From contig CANOKL010000009.1 of the NCBI GenBank assembly GCA_947566645.1, forward strand, positions 1 through 64,000: a stretch of DNA of 64,000 nucleotides, given 5' to 3'. The first letter of the stretch is position 1, and the number at the start of each line of letters is the position of its first letter. Under the pieces are notes generated by a model. That model did no database searches and was not told the DNA's origin. It saw only the letters and a list, made by a program, of their open reading frames with translations. Position numbers and translations under genes: made by a program. Origin of the DNA: an uncultured Lachnospiraceae bacterium (GTDB lineage Bacteria > Bacillota > Clostridia > Lachnospirales > Lachnospiraceae). Below are positions 49,237 through 58,665 of this stretch, one piece after another.

Positions 49237-50622
49237 ATGCTTGCAGAGTCATATATAGAAAAAATACTTGACTATGCTGTTTCCTGCGGCGCTGATTATG
49301 GGGAGGTATTTTTCGAGGATACGGAGCGGACAAAGTTAACTCTCATGGATTCCCAGGTCTTAAGATGTGCCTGCGGACGGGAGAGCGGTATTGGAATCCG
49401 CGTGTTCCGGGGTCTGGAAAGTGAATATCTCTACAGTGCTGATGCAAATGAAAAGAGGGTGCTCGGACTTATGAAAGAGCGACTGGGAAAAGGAGGCGTT
49501 TTCGGTAAGAGAACGCCTCTTTCCAGGATAGAGCCCAACTACATTACCATGCGGGAAACAGTGCCCCGGGAAATGGGGCTTAAAAGAAAGCTTGATTATC
49601 TTAAGGCGGCTGCAGCGGCGGGAAAGAGTGAGGACAGCCGTATTGTGCAGGGACGTGCCTGTTATGTGGACGAGGATCAGCGGGTACAGATTGCGAATAC
49701 AGAAGGCGTATACGTCCAGGACCGGCGGGAGCGCTGCAGGATCCGGTTTATGATGGCAGCTGAGGATGAAAGATTCGGAGGCAGGCAGATATGCTATGAG
49801 GGACCGGGAGCCATGATGGGGCCGGAATATCTTGAGTCCGGAAGGATTGAGGAGCGTGCCAGGAGAGCGGCCAGAAGCGCGGTAAATATGCTGGGAGCAC
49901 GTCCCTGCCCGGTAGGGCGGATGCCGGTTATTATTGCAGAAGGCTTCGGCGGTCTGTTTTTCCACGAGGCATGCGGACATTCCCTGGAGGGAAGCTCTGC
50001 TGCAAACGGCTGTTCCGAGTTTGCAGGAAAGACAGGAGAGCAGATTGCTTCAGATAAGGTGACACTGGTGGATGACGGTTCGATTGCCGGGGAGTGGGGT
50101 TCTCTTGGAATTGATGATGAGGGCGTGCTTACCAGGAAGAATGTGCTGATTGAGAAAGGTATTTTAAAGGGATATATGCTGGACCGCCTGAATGCCAGGA
50201 GAATGGGTCTTGAGCCTACGGGATCCTCAAGGAGGGAGAACTACCGGTTTGCACCTGTATCCCGTATGACAAATACCTATATCGCGCCAGGGACAGACCG
50301 TTTCCAGGATATGCTGGATTCGGTTGAAAAAGGGCTTTTTGTGATGGATATTAATGCAGGCTCTGTGGATCCGGCCACAGGAGAATTTAATTTTAATACA
50401 GGAGAAACTTATCTGATTGAGAAAGGCAGGATTACCGTGCCGCTTACAAGTGCCACTCTGATTGGCACAGGGAGTGAAATACTGCCGAAGGTCGATATGG
50501 TATCGGATCATTTTGCCATGGAGCAGGGGTACTGCTATGCAGGCAGCGGTCAGCTCCCGATCGGGGTGGGCCAGCCTGCGGTCCGTATTACCGAGATGAC
50601 AGTGGGAGGAAAGGAATTATGA
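49237..50622 (+). CDS. tldD: TldD metalloprotease subunit
   Basis: A 461-residue TldD/PmbA-family protease subunit. The zinc motif HEACGH (HExxxH, 243-248) identifies it as the catalytic TldD. Typical following segments are SLEGSSAANGCSEFAGKTGEQIAS, VTLVDDGSIAGEWGS and GYMLDRLNARRMGLEPTGSSRRE. With its partner it degrades unfolded or modified peptides and matures microcins in other bacteria. ATG 49237 follows AAGGAG. It overlaps pmbA by four bases. Confidence 0.94.
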   Translation: MLAESYIEKILDYAVSCGADYGEVFFEDTERTKLTLMDSQVLRCACGRESGIGIRVFRGLESEYLYSADANEKRVLGLMKERLGKGGVFGKRTPLSRIEPNYITMRETVPREMGLKRKLDYLKAAAAAGKSEDSRIVQGRACYVDEDQRVQIANTEGVYVQDRRERCRIRFMMAAEDERFGGRQICYEGPGAMMGPEYLESGRIEERARRAARSAVNMLGARPCPVGRMPVIIAEGFGGLFFHEACGHSLEGSSAANGCSEFAGKTGEQIASDKVTLVDDGSIAGEWGSLGIDDEGVLTRKNVLIEKGILKGYMLDRLNARRMGLEPTGSSRRENYRFAPVSRMTNTYIAPGTDRFQDMLDSVEKGLFVMDINAGSVDPATGEFNFNTGETYLIEKGRITVPLTSATLIGTGSEILPKVDMVSDHFAMEQGYCYAGSGQLPIGVGQPAVRITEMTVGGKEL

Positions 50623-51971
50623 CAGATGTCTGGAAAGATCCGGAAATCATAGATTTTGTAAGATGGCTTAAGGTGCAGGGATTCACGAATGTGCGGCTCT
50701 TCATTAGCAGCAGGCAGTCCCTTCTTCTCTCTGTCCAGTGTCAGAGACTTAAGAGTTCTGAATATGGAAATACGGTGATGTATTTTGTGGAAGCCTCCTG
50801 GGAGGGAAGCTACTGCTGTGCCTATACGGATTCCTTGAAGGACAGGGAGGAGATCCGAAGAAGGCTTTCTGAGACAGCCGGTATTTTTGACGGCCGGGAT
50901 TTGCCGGAAGAGATCATGGAGAGCAGGGACTACCGGGGACAGAGGTGGCGTGAGATTGACGAAGAGAAGACACTTCATATTTTAAAATGCGCAGAAGCAG
51001 CGGCTCTTTCCTGCAAGACGGTAGATTTTGTGGAGGTGTGCGAGTACCGGCAGTATGAGGAGACGGTCACCCTGATTGATGAGAATATGAATTATCTTAC
51101 GGATGATGACGGGGACTTAAGCTTTACGGTACGGGTGATTGCAAAGGAAGGGGATTCTGTGGCGGCTTCCACGAAGCTTGGAATTGTGAAAGCACAGGAT
51201 CAGGATGCGTTCCTTAAAACTGCCTGCAGTCTGGCAGAGCGGGCGGCAGAATACGCAGGGTACGCGCTCCATGCAGAACGGATTCCTTCGGGAACTTATC
51301 CAATTGTCCTGGAAAACTGTGTGATGGCAGAGCTTACCGGACATTACCTCCCGGTATTTTACGGGGAAAATCTTACTCATCATACGAGCGCCCTTGCAGG
51401 AAAAGAGGGACAGCAGGTGGGCTGCAGGCTGTTAAGGCTGATAGAGGATCCTTTTAGTGTGATGGGGACGAGACGGCGGAGGATTGATGACGAGGGAATG
51501 CCGGTCTCTGAAAAGGTACTCCTTGAAAAAGGTGTATTCAGGGATATTCTGTATAATAAGAAGAGTGCGGCGCAGGCGGGAGTAAGAAGCTCTGGAAATG
51601 GATTTAAGCCGGATGCGGCGGCAGATAGCGGTACAAGCGCCACGAATGTGCTCCTTCTGTCAGAGGGGGAGACCTTTTCACGCAGAGAAATGCTAGAGGC
51701 ATCTGAGGGAGGTATTTACATTACTCAGATAGAGGGAATGTTCGCCGGGGCGGACACAGAGAGCGGGGATTTCTCCCTTCTTGCCTGCGGGAACCGGATT
51801 GTGGATGGCCGGGTGTCGTCGGCTGTGAACCAGTTTACGATATCAGGAAATATCTGCGGGCTGTGGAGGGACATTGAGATGATTGGAGATGATCCGGTGT
51901 ACCGTCTGTCCGGCAGCGCCTGCGCGGTGAGCCCGACGGTGAAGGTGAAGAGCCTGACTGTGTCGGGGTAA
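50619..51971 (+). CDS. pmbA: PmbA/TldE protease subunit
   Basis: A 450-residue partner of TldD, lacking the HExxxH motif as expected for TldE. It shows ETVTLIDENMNYLTDDDGDLSFTVRVIA, YPIVLENCVMAEL, LTHHTSALAGKEGQQVG, GVRSSGNGFKPDAAADSGTSATNV and GDFSLLACGNRIVDG, all conserved in PmbA. Its start overlaps the tldD stop (ATGA), so the two subunits are coupled. It ends in a strong terminator. Confidence 0.93.
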   Translation: MTDVWKDPEIIDFVRWLKVQGFTNVRLFISSRQSLLLSVQCQRLKSSEYGNTVMYFVEASWEGSYCCAYTDSLKDREEIRRRLSETAGIFDGRDLPEEIMESRDYRGQRWREIDEEKTLHILKCAEAAALSCKTVDFVEVCEYRQYEETVTLIDENMNYLTDDDGDLSFTVRVIAKEGDSVAASTKLGIVKAQDQDAFLKTACSLAERAAEYAGYALHAERIPSGTYPIVLENCVMAELTGHYLPVFYGENLTHHTSALAGKEGQQVGCRLLRLIEDPFSVMGTRRRRIDDEGMPVSEKVLLEKGVFRDILYNKKSAAQAGVRSSGNGFKPDAAADSGTSATNVLLLSEGETFSRREMLEASEGGIYITQIEGMFAGADTESGDFSLLACGNRIVDGRVSSAVNQFTISGNICGLWRDIEMIGDDPVYRLSGSACAVSPTVKVKSLTVSG

Positions 51972-52006
51972 AAAATTCCACCTGACTCCCACAGGTGGAA
52001 TTTTTT
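51971..52006 (+). terminator. Terminator of tldD-pmbA
   Basis: AAAAATTCCACCTG / CAGGTGGAATTTTTT stem with loop ACTCCCA. Confidence 0.9.
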
Positions 52007-52009
52007 ATC

Positions 52010-52045
52010 ATTTCCTTATGATTTCCTTATAATTTCCACTTATGA
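52010..52045 (+). promoter_or_regulatory. Direct ATTTCC repeats upstream of the LanFEG operon
   Basis: ATTTCC occurs at 52010, 52021 and 52032, exactly 11 bases apart, mostly followed by TTAT. Three in-phase repeats fit a response-regulator binding site. The cognate regulator may be the one encoded at 54339. Confidence 0.45.
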
Positions 52046-52121
52046 TTAAGATACAGGCATCGGATACACGCAGGCATGAGCCTGTATGCCGGCGCCTCTA
52101 CTAGTATAAGGAGGAAATCAT

Positions 52122-52829
52122 ATGAATCAACACATCTTAGAAACAAAGTGTCTTACGAAAACATTTCACAAGCATCATGCTGTCAGTAATCTTTCCATGA
52201 GTGTACCCAGGTGTAGTGTTTACGGGCTTCTTGGCCCCAATGGGGCCGGGAAATCCACGCTCTTAAAAATGATGACAGGAATTCTGCGCCCTACAGAAGG
52301 CCGGATTCTTTTTGACGGTCATGAGTGGAGCCGGAGAGATCTGGCACGGATCGGTGCATTAATTGAGACTCCGCCGATCTATGAAAATCTGACGGCATGG
52401 GAGAATCTGAAGGTCCGCGCCCTGCTTCTGGGGATACCGGATGAACGGATCGGGGAGGTGCTTAACCTGGTAGACCTGGCCGGTACGGGAAAGAAAAGGT
52501 CCGGGACATTTTCTCTGGGAATGAAACAGCGGCTGGGGCTTGGAATCGCGCTTCTTGCACATCCAGATCTTTTAATTCTGGATGAGCCCCTGAATGGACT
52601 GGATCCTGTCGGAATCAGGGAGCTCCGGGCACTGATCAGAAGGTTTCCTGAGGAAGGGATCACTGTGATTGTATCAAGTCACATTTTAAGTGAAATCGGG
52701 CAGACTGCAGACTATATCGGAATTATGGCAGACGGCGTGCTTGGATTTCAGGGAGAGATGCCCGAAGACGGGCATCTGGAGCAGTTGTTCATGGAAGTGG
52801 CGGGAAGAAAGGAGGCTTATTCATGTTAA
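52122..52829 (+). CDS. Lantibiotic-protection ABC transporter ATPase (LanF/CprA type)
   Basis: A 235-residue ATPase of the BcrA/MutF/CprA family. Walker A GPNGAGKST (38-46), IGALIETPPIYENLTAWENL (typical of the lantibiotic-protection group), SLGMKQRLGLGIALL in place of the classical signature, Walker B LLILDEPLNGLDPVG and VSSHILSEI. With two permeases it should expel cationic peptides such as nisin or gallidermin from the membrane. No lantibiotic precursor or biosynthesis genes are nearby, so this is a stand-alone resistance system. The start follows AAGGAGG and the stop overlaps the next gene. Confidence 0.9.
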   Translation: MNQHILETKCLTKTFHKHHAVSNLSMSVPRCSVYGLLGPNGAGKSTLLKMMTGILRPTEGRILFDGHEWSRRDLARIGALIETPPIYENLTAWENLKVRALLLGIPDERIGEVLNLVDLAGTGKKRSGTFSLGMKQRLGLGIALLAHPDLLILDEPLNGLDPVGIRELRALIRRFPEEGITVIVSSHILSEIGQTADYIGIMADGVLGFQGEMPEDGHLEQLFMEVAGRKEAYSC

Positions 52830-53590
52830 GAAAATGCTATCAGGCCGAAGTGTTAAAGAACCGCCACACCATGGCGGCAAAGCTTGCGGTACTCATGCCA
52901 GTTACCGTTGTCCTTCTTGCGTCGGTGCTTACGAAGAACTATGTGGTGATTGACTGCTATAACTGGTGGTATGTGGGGATTCTGCCTGCCTGTGTGGCGC
53001 TGGTTACAGGTATTGTGGATGCAAAAGAAAAGAGACAGAAAAACCGGAATATTTTAAGTCTGCCCATAGATATGAAAACGATCTGGGATGGAAAGGTTGT
53101 GTACGGAATCCGGATGCTTGCGGTTTCCCTTGCTGTTCTTGGCACGATTACCCTTTTCGTATGGTTCCTTTTCAGAACTCTGCTCCATATGGAATTTCCT
53201 GTTGAGATTAGCGCGTCCAGGCAGGTTGCGGGAGCGGCTGTCCTGCTTGTGACCAGTCTGTGGCAGGTGCCGTTTTGTCTGTTTTTGCAGCAGCTTGCCG
53301 GGAATGGGGCGGCTCCTCTTATCCATGTGGCAGTTTACGGGTGTATGGCATGTACAGTTTCCTTAAAGCCATATTTTATGCTTGTGCCAGGAGGAATTTC
53401 AGCAAGGCTTATGTGCTGTATATTAGGTGTTCTTCCGAATGGCCTCGTGGCAAGGCCCGGAAGTGACACCTATCTGCCGGAGCTTGTCAGCATCCGTGCA
53501 GTACCTGTTGGAATTCTAAGCTCTCTGATATGGTTCTTTTTGCTGTGGCAGGCCGGCAGATGGTGGTTTGGGAAGGGGGTGATGGAATAG
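52823..53590 (+). CDS. Lantibiotic immunity ABC permease, MutE/EpiE type
   Basis: A 255-residue membrane protein with about six helices, the usual size and arrangement of the LanE subunit. It starts LRKCYQAEVLKNRHTMAAKLAVLMP, and the segment DAKEKRQKNRNILSLPIDMKTIWDGKV between helices 2 and 3 is characteristic of this group. It overlaps the ATPase gene by seven bases and follows AAAGGAGG. The next permease starts immediately after its stop. Confidence 0.85.
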   Translation: MLRKCYQAEVLKNRHTMAAKLAVLMPVTVVLLASVLTKNYVVIDCYNWWYVGILPACVALVTGIVDAKEKRQKNRNILSLPIDMKTIWDGKVVYGIRMLAVSLAVLGTITLFVWFLFRTLLHMEFPVEISASRQVAGAAVLLVTSLWQVPFCLFLQQLAGNGAAPLIHVAVYGCMACTVSLKPYFMLVPGGISARLMCCILGVLPNGLVARPGSDTYLPELVSIRAVPVGILSSLIWFFLLWQAGRWWFGKGVME

Positions 53591-54346
53591 ATGCGGGAAT
53601 TGTTAAGTCTGATACATTCTGAGTTTTATAAGATGAGGCACACGATATTTTTCTGGCTTCATCTGCTCCTTCCGGTATTTGGAATTCTGCTTTTTTTGTG
53701 TTATTATAGTGTCAGTCCCCATAAGTGGGAGAGTGAGGTTTCCGGTTACATTACAGTTCTTACGACAGCCCTTCCCCTTATTATCAGTATTGTGTGTGCC
53801 CAGAGTATTTCGCCGGAGGAAGGGAACCATTTTCTGGTATTTCTTGGAACGGCGGTAAAAAGGTGGAATTCGGTTCTGGCCAAATGGTTTATGGTATATT
53901 GTGCAGGGCTTATGGCAATGTCACTGGCGGTTGGCGGTTTTATGGCGGGATATAGTCTTCTTCTTAAGAGAGTCCGTTTTGACGTCAGATTCTGCTTTAC
54001 CCTGATTCTTCTTATGTGGCTTGGCAGTATGGGTCTGTATGTCCTCCATATTTTCCTGAATCTATGGAAGCCCCGGAGCATTTCCATCGGCATCGGGGCT
54101 GTAGAATCGGTTGTATCGGCCCTTATGCTTACCGGCCTTGGGGATGGAATCTGGCAGTTTTTTCCCTGTGCGTATGCCGGTCACTGGGAAGGCTTTTATA
54201 TCCGGTATTACCTGGAAGGAAGCCTGCCTGTGGCAGGAGAGGCGGTAAAAGTTCTGATCTTTATAAACGGGACAGTGACGGCGGGGATTGTTCTGGCTGT
54301 AATGGCGGGATTTCATTTCTATGAAGGAAGGCGGATCTATGATTAG
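53591..54346 (+). CDS. Lantibiotic immunity ABC permease, MutG type
   Basis: A 251-residue membrane protein with about six helices, homologous in plan to the preceding permease: LLSLIHSEFYKMRHTIFFWLHLLLP at the start, SPEEGNHFLVFLGTAVKRWNSVLAKW after helix 2. The start abuts the stop of the LanE-type gene and the stop overlaps the response regulator start, so all five genes of the cluster form one operon. Confidence 0.85.
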   Translation: MRELLSLIHSEFYKMRHTIFFWLHLLLPVFGILLFLCYYSVSPHKWESEVSGYITVLTTALPLIISIVCAQSISPEEGNHFLVFLGTAVKRWNSVLAKWFMVYCAGLMAMSLAVGGFMAGYSLLLKRVRFDVRFCFTLILLMWLGSMGLYVLHIFLNLWKPRSISIGIGAVESVVSALMLTGLGDGIWQFFPCAYAGHWEGFYIRYYLEGSLPVAGEAVKVLIFINGTVTAGIVLAVMAGFHFYEGRRIYD

Positions 54347-55016
54347 AATACTGGCGGTTGATGATGACAAGGGAATATTGAGGCTGATAAAGAATGCATT
54401 AGAAAAAGAGGGATATGAGGTGACGGCAGTGGAGCATCCGGATCAGGTAACCAGTCTTGCACTTCAGGATTACCAGCTGATCCTTCTGGATGTCATGATG
54501 CCGGAAAAGGACGGGTTTACTCTGTGTGAGGAGATCCGGGAGCTGACGGACTGTCCCATTCTGTTCCTTACGGCAAAGACCGGAGAGCAGGATCTGATGC
54601 GGGGACTCGGACTTGGCGGTGATGATTATATCGCCAAGCCTTTCGGCATCGGCGAGTTAAGGGCACGTGTGGCGGCTCATCTCCGGAGAGAGAGCAGAGA
54701 AAAAAAGAATGCGGTATCTGTAGGCGGTATAAGCTTTCACCTCAGGGCAAAACAGGCATTTTACGGAGAAAAGGAGCTGGAGTTTACGAAAAGTGAGTAT
54801 GCCATCTGCGAATATCTTGCCATGAACCATGGACAGGTATTCTCAAAGGAACGCATCTATGAGGCAGTGTTCGGCTATGATGGTGATAGTGATAATTCCG
54901 TTATTACAGAGCATGTGAAAAATATCCGGGCAAAATTAAAAAGGGTTCATCTTGACCCGGTTGAGACCGTATGGGGGATAGGATACCGATGGAAATCAGA
55001 AAAAGACGGACACTGA
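54339..55016 (+). CDS. OmpR-type response regulator of the LanFEG operon
   Basis: A 225-residue regulator. The receiver has D8-D9, phospho-acceptor D51 in LLDVMMPEKDGF, threonine in FLTAKTG and lysine in IAKPF. The winged-helix domain includes ELEFTKSEYAICEYLAMNHGQVFSKERIY and NSVITEHVKNIRAKL...WGIGYRW. It resembles NsrR/CprR/SpaR-type regulators controlling peptide resistance. ATG 54339 overlaps the previous gene by eight bases; the longer frame from 54321 lacks a better ribosome site. Confidence 0.9.
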   Translation: MIRILAVDDDKGILRLIKNALEKEGYEVTAVEHPDQVTSLALQDYQLILLDVMMPEKDGFTLCEEIRELTDCPILFLTAKTGEQDLMRGLGLGGDDYIAKPFGIGELRARVAAHLRRESREKKNAVSVGGISFHLRAKQAFYGEKELEFTKSEYAICEYLAMNHGQVFSKERIYEAVFGYDGDSDNSVITEHVKNIRAKLKRVHLDPVETVWGIGYRWKSEKDGH

Positions 55017-56419
55017 CGGGCTTCTTCATAAAATATATCTGTATATTCAGTGTAAATACAATTCTGCTCGTTCTTTTTCTGTTTTTCATATTAAATCTGC
55101 TGATTCATATGGGAGCAGTGCTTCCTGCCAATTATATGGAACAGATGATTCATGAAAACAGGGATAAAATTGTAAACTCAGAAAGGGTCGCAGAGGATCT
55201 GCTTCCTGTAGGAAGCTCATATGGAGTATACAGCATTTCCGGTGATTTCCTGTATGGAAATCTGAAAAGAGAAGAATACGGGCCGGCATGGCAGGCTTAT
55301 GAAAGTAATAACACTTTTGCAGACAGCGGTGGAATATACCGGTTCCTTTTGAGGAATAATGAAGAGGTCTGTATTATAAAATACAAGATTAAGACCCAGG
55401 CAACAAATGAATTTTTACGGAATCATCTTCCGCCTCCGGATTTTTGTATTCTGCTCCTGTTTTTTGTACTGTTTTTGCTGCAGACGGTACTGATCTCAAA
55501 GCACTTTGCACGTTCAATCGCAAAACGGCTTAAGGTGCTGGAAGAGGTGACAGAAAAGATCCGCTGCCATGATCTGGAGATCGGGGATGCACATTCGGAT
55601 CTCCGTGAAATTGACCAGGTACTCGTATCTCTGTCCAGTATGGGAGAGGCATTAAAAGATTCCCTGAACGAACAGTGGACAATGGAAAAACACAAGAAGG
55701 ATCAGATTGCGGCCCTTGCTCATGATATCAAGACTCCCCTGACCGTAATTAAGGGAAATGCAGAGCTGTTAAGTGAAGAGGCGTTAGGGCCCTCTGGCAG
55801 GGAGTATACGGAATATATCAGGGAGAACGCGGCAGAGATCGAAAATTACCTCCTGCTCCTCCAGGATATGATTCTGTCAGAGGACACTCAGGTACAGGAA
55901 GCAGTGATTCCTGCGGCTGAGCTGGCAGACCAGCTCATTTCCAGGGCAGAGACACTGGCGTCAGGATATTCCGCCGGACAGATCTCAGTAGAAGTAAAGA
56001 AATCCCCTTTTCTGTCAGGGGAGCTTAGCTGCGACGTCAGACAGATAAAGCGGGCGTGGGATAATATTCTTGGCAATGCCCTTGAATATACTCTGGAGGC
56101 AGACCGCCTGCAAAAGGGCGCCCCCGGGATCTGCCTTCCAATCCTGATCACCATGGAAAAAACAGAGCACTCAGGGGAATCTTACCTGTCCGCAGGAATT
56201 ACCGACCGGGGAGACGGCTTCACAGAAGAAGACCTGATCCATGCAGCCAGTCAGTTCTATCAGGGAGACAAAAGCCGCCACAAGAAAAATCACAAAGGAC
56301 TGGGGCTTTTTACTGCATCCAGTTTTGCCGTACGCCAGGGCGGGAGGCTCCTGTTAGAGAACAGCCCGGAAGAAGACTGCGGCGCCCGGGTAACCCTTAT
56401 GCTGAAGCTTAACATTTAA
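54989..56419 (+). CDS. Membrane sensor histidine kinase of the LanFEG operon
   Basis: A 476-residue kinase. Two membrane helices (about 13-39 and 152-170) enclose an extracellular domain of about 110 residues. A HAMP-like region follows, then the DHp motif ALAHDIKTPLTVIKG with phospho-acceptor H245, and the ATPase domain (DNILGNALEYT, ITDRGDGFTEED, KGLGLFTASSFA). The extracellular domain is large enough to bind a peptide directly. The chosen start overlaps the regulator gene by 28 bases. Confidence 0.88.
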   Translation: MEIRKRRTLTGFFIKYICIFSVNTILLVLFLFFILNLLIHMGAVLPANYMEQMIHENRDKIVNSERVAEDLLPVGSSYGVYSISGDFLYGNLKREEYGPAWQAYESNNTFADSGGIYRFLLRNNEEVCIIKYKIKTQATNEFLRNHLPPPDFCILLLFFVLFLLQTVLISKHFARSIAKRLKVLEEVTEKIRCHDLEIGDAHSDLREIDQVLVSLSSMGEALKDSLNEQWTMEKHKKDQIAALAHDIKTPLTVIKGNAELLSEEALGPSGREYTEYIRENAAEIENYLLLLQDMILSEDTQVQEAVIPAAELADQLISRAETLASGYSAGQISVEVKKSPFLSGELSCDVRQIKRAWDNILGNALEYTLEADRLQKGAPGICLPILITMEKTEHSGESYLSAGITDRGDGFTEEDLIHAASQFYQGDKSRHKKNHKGLGLFTASSFAVRQGGRLLLENSPEEDCGARVTLMLKLNI

Positions 56420-56502
56420 AGCGGAAATCACTTCATTCACGCAATATCCATTGCGTGTGCGCTAAAATTCTGTTACGATAGGCTCAGAAAGGAAGTGAGC
56501 AT

Positions 56503-56958
56503 ATGATAATGAAGGACAGTTATATTACGATCGCATGGCTGGTGCTTTTGATCATCCTTCTGATCATTGAGATCATCACAGTAGGGCTTACGAGCATCTG
56601 GGCGGCAGGCGGTGCACTGGCGGCACTGATCCTGAATCTCCTGGGTATATCGCTTCTGTGGCAGGTTGTGGTGTTCTTCATTGTAACCTTCGTGCTCCTG
56701 TACTTTACCAGGCCGTTTGCCATACGTTTTATCAACACCCGGAGGGAGAAGACGAACTACGAGGGCATTATCGGCAAGACCATTCGCATAGCAGAGACGG
56801 TAGACAACATCAGTCAGACCGGAATGGCAGTTGTGAATGGCCAGGAATGGACGGTGAGGGCAGAGAAGGAAAATGAAATCCTGGAACCAGGGACACTGGC
56901 CAAGGTAGTCAACATTGCAGGCGTAAAATTAATTGTAAGAAAGTATGAGGAGGAATAG
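56503..56958 (+). CDS. NfeD-family membrane protein
   Basis: A 151-residue short NfeD protein. Membrane helices occupy about residues 7-30, 32-50 and 53-70, followed by a soluble OB-fold domain (RREKTNYEGIIGKTIRIAETVDNISQTGMAVVNGQEW, then VVNIAGVKLIVRK). NfeD proteins partner SPFH proteins, which matches the next gene two bases away. The pair acts in membrane microdomains. ATG 56503 follows AAGGAAG. Confidence 0.9.
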   Translation: MIMKDSYITIAWLVLLIILLIIEIITVGLTSIWAAGGALAALILNLLGISLLWQVVVFFIVTFVLLYFTRPFAIRFINTRREKTNYEGIIGKTIRIAETVDNISQTGMAVVNGQEWTVRAEKENEILEPGTLAKVVNIAGVKLIVRKYEEE

Positions 56959-56960
56959 GA

Positions 56961-57902
56961 ATGAGTGCATTTAGTGGATTTGTTGGTTTAATTGTTGTAA
57001 TGGTAGTGGTACTGATTGTTTTGATGCTTCTGATCTCCTGTATCAAGATTGTTCCCCAGGCAAGAGCTATGGTTGTAGAGCGTCTCGGTGCATATCAGGC
57101 GACCTGGAGCACAGGACTTCATTTTAAGGTGCCGATTATCGACCGGGTTGCAAGAAGGGTTGACTTAAAGGAGCAGGTAGTAGACTTTGCGCCCCAGCCG
57201 GTGATTACAAAGGATAACGTAACCATGAGAATTGACACAGTTGTATTCTATCAGATTACAGACCCGAAGATGTTCTGCTATGGCGTTGCAAATCCCATCA
57301 TGGCAATTGAGAATCTGACTGCAACAACCCTTCGTAACATTATCGGTGATCTGGAGCTTGACCAGACGCTGACCTCAAGAGAGACGATTAATACGAAGAT
57401 GCGGGCGTCCCTTGATGTTGCCACCGACCCATGGGGAATCAAGGTAAACCGTGTGGAGCTTAAGAACATCATTCCTCCGGCAGCAATCCAGGATGCCATG
57501 GAGAAGCAGATGAAGGCAGAGCGTGAACGCCGTGAAGCAATCCTGCGGGCAGAAGGCGAGAAGAAATCCACGATTCTTGTTGCAGAAGGTAATAAGGAAT
57601 CCGCAATTCTGGATGCAGAGGCTGAGAAGCAGGCAGCGATCCTCCGTGCCGAGGCACAAAAGGAAGCCAAGATCCGCGAGGCAGAAGGTGAGGCAGAGGC
57701 GATTCTTAAGGTACAGCAGGCAAATGCAGACGGTATCCGCTTCCTCAAGGAGGCAGGCGCAGACCAGGCAGTTCTTACCATCAAGAGCCTGGAGGCATTC
57801 GAAAGAGCAGCAGACGGGCAGGCAACGAAGATTATCATTCCTTCAGAGATCCAGAATCTTGCCGGACTGGTAAAGAGTGCAAAAGAGGTTATAGAGGGAT
57901 AG
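56961..57902 (+). CDS. SPFH/stomatin-family protein
   Basis: A 313-residue membrane-anchored SPFH protein (QmcA/stomatin type). A helix at about 7-29 is followed by the SPFH domain (IVPQARAMVVERLGAYQATWSTG, then VDFAPQPVITKDNVTMRIDTVV) and a long alanine/glutamate-rich coiled coil (about 180-255, with EAEKQAAILRAEAQKEAKI). These proteins oligomerise into membrane rings and recruit or guard proteases. Immediately preceded by its NfeD partner. Confidence 0.92.
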   Translation: MSAFSGFVGLIVVMVVVLIVLMLLISCIKIVPQARAMVVERLGAYQATWSTGLHFKVPIIDRVARRVDLKEQVVDFAPQPVITKDNVTMRIDTVVFYQITDPKMFCYGVANPIMAIENLTATTLRNIIGDLELDQTLTSRETINTKMRASLDVATDPWGIKVNRVELKNIIPPAAIQDAMEKQMKAERERREAILRAEGEKKSTILVAEGNKESAILDAEAEKQAAILRAEAQKEAKIREAEGEAEAILKVQQANADGIRFLKEAGADQAVLTIKSLEAFERAADGQATKIIIPSEIQNLAGLVKSAKEVIEG

Positions 57903-57942
57903 TACAGCGGGAGACTGCTCTGAAAAAGAGAGGAGGGGCGGC

Positions 57943-58665
57943 ATGATACATGTATTGATTCTGGAGGATGATCCTGTTTCAAGAGAGGCGCTTTCCAGGA
58001 TTTTAGCCGAATACCGGACAGGAATCAGCGTGCATGCCGCCTCCACCTATGAGGAGGCAAAGGAACTGCTGGGCCAGGAGATCCGGTACGATCTGTTTCT
58101 TCTGGATGTGAACCTGGGAGGAGAGAACCGGGAGGATATCGGCGGTATTCTGTTTGCCAGAGAGATCAGGGAGCAGTTCCGGTATACCTTTACCCCGATT
58201 GTGATGATTACGGCAATCGGAGCCCTGGAGATGCAGGCATACCGGGAGCTTCACTGTTATCAGTATATTATGAAGCCCTTTTCACCCGGGCAGGTCCGGG
58301 AGGTTGTGAAGAAGGTGCTGGAGAAGGAAAGACAGAAGCAGCCTCCCTTCATAATTGTTAAAAGAGACGGCGTCAATTACCAGGTAAAATGTGAGGATAT
58401 CCGCTACATAGAGGCCATTCACAGGGGCATCCGCCTTCATCTGAAAAGCGGAAACTGGGATATTCCATATACGACTCTTAAGCAGATTCTTCTGAAGGTT
58501 CCAGAGGGTATGTTTCAGCAGTGCCACCGGATCTATGCAGTAAACCGGAGCGAGGTAGAATACTATGACACGGTGAACCGCATCGTGAAGCTTAAGGATT
58601 GCGGGGATGTAATTGAGATCGGCGTAACATACAAGGCAGAGATTGGGAGGCTTTTAAGTGATTAG
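57943..58665 (+). CDS. LytTR-family response regulator
   Basis: A 240-residue AgrA/LytR-type regulator. The receiver has E8-D9-D10, phospho-acceptor D55 in LFLLDVNLGG, and lysine in QYIMKPF. The LytTR DNA-binding domain (about 140-240) shows DIRYIEAIHRGIRLHLKSGN, CHRIYAVNRSEVEYYDTVNR. The gene is 40 bp after the SPFH gene and overlaps the kinase gene by eight bases. Confidence 0.9.
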   Translation: MIHVLILEDDPVSREALSRILAEYRTGISVHAASTYEEAKELLGQEIRYDLFLLDVNLGGENREDIGGILFAREIREQFRYTFTPIVMITAIGALEMQAYRELHCYQYIMKPFSPGQVREVVKKVLEKERQKQPPFIIVKRDGVNYQVKCEDIRYIEAIHRGIRLHLKSGNWDIPYTTLKQILLKVPEGMFQQCHRIYAVNRSEVEYYDTVNRIVKLKDCGDVIEIGVTYKAEIGRLLSD

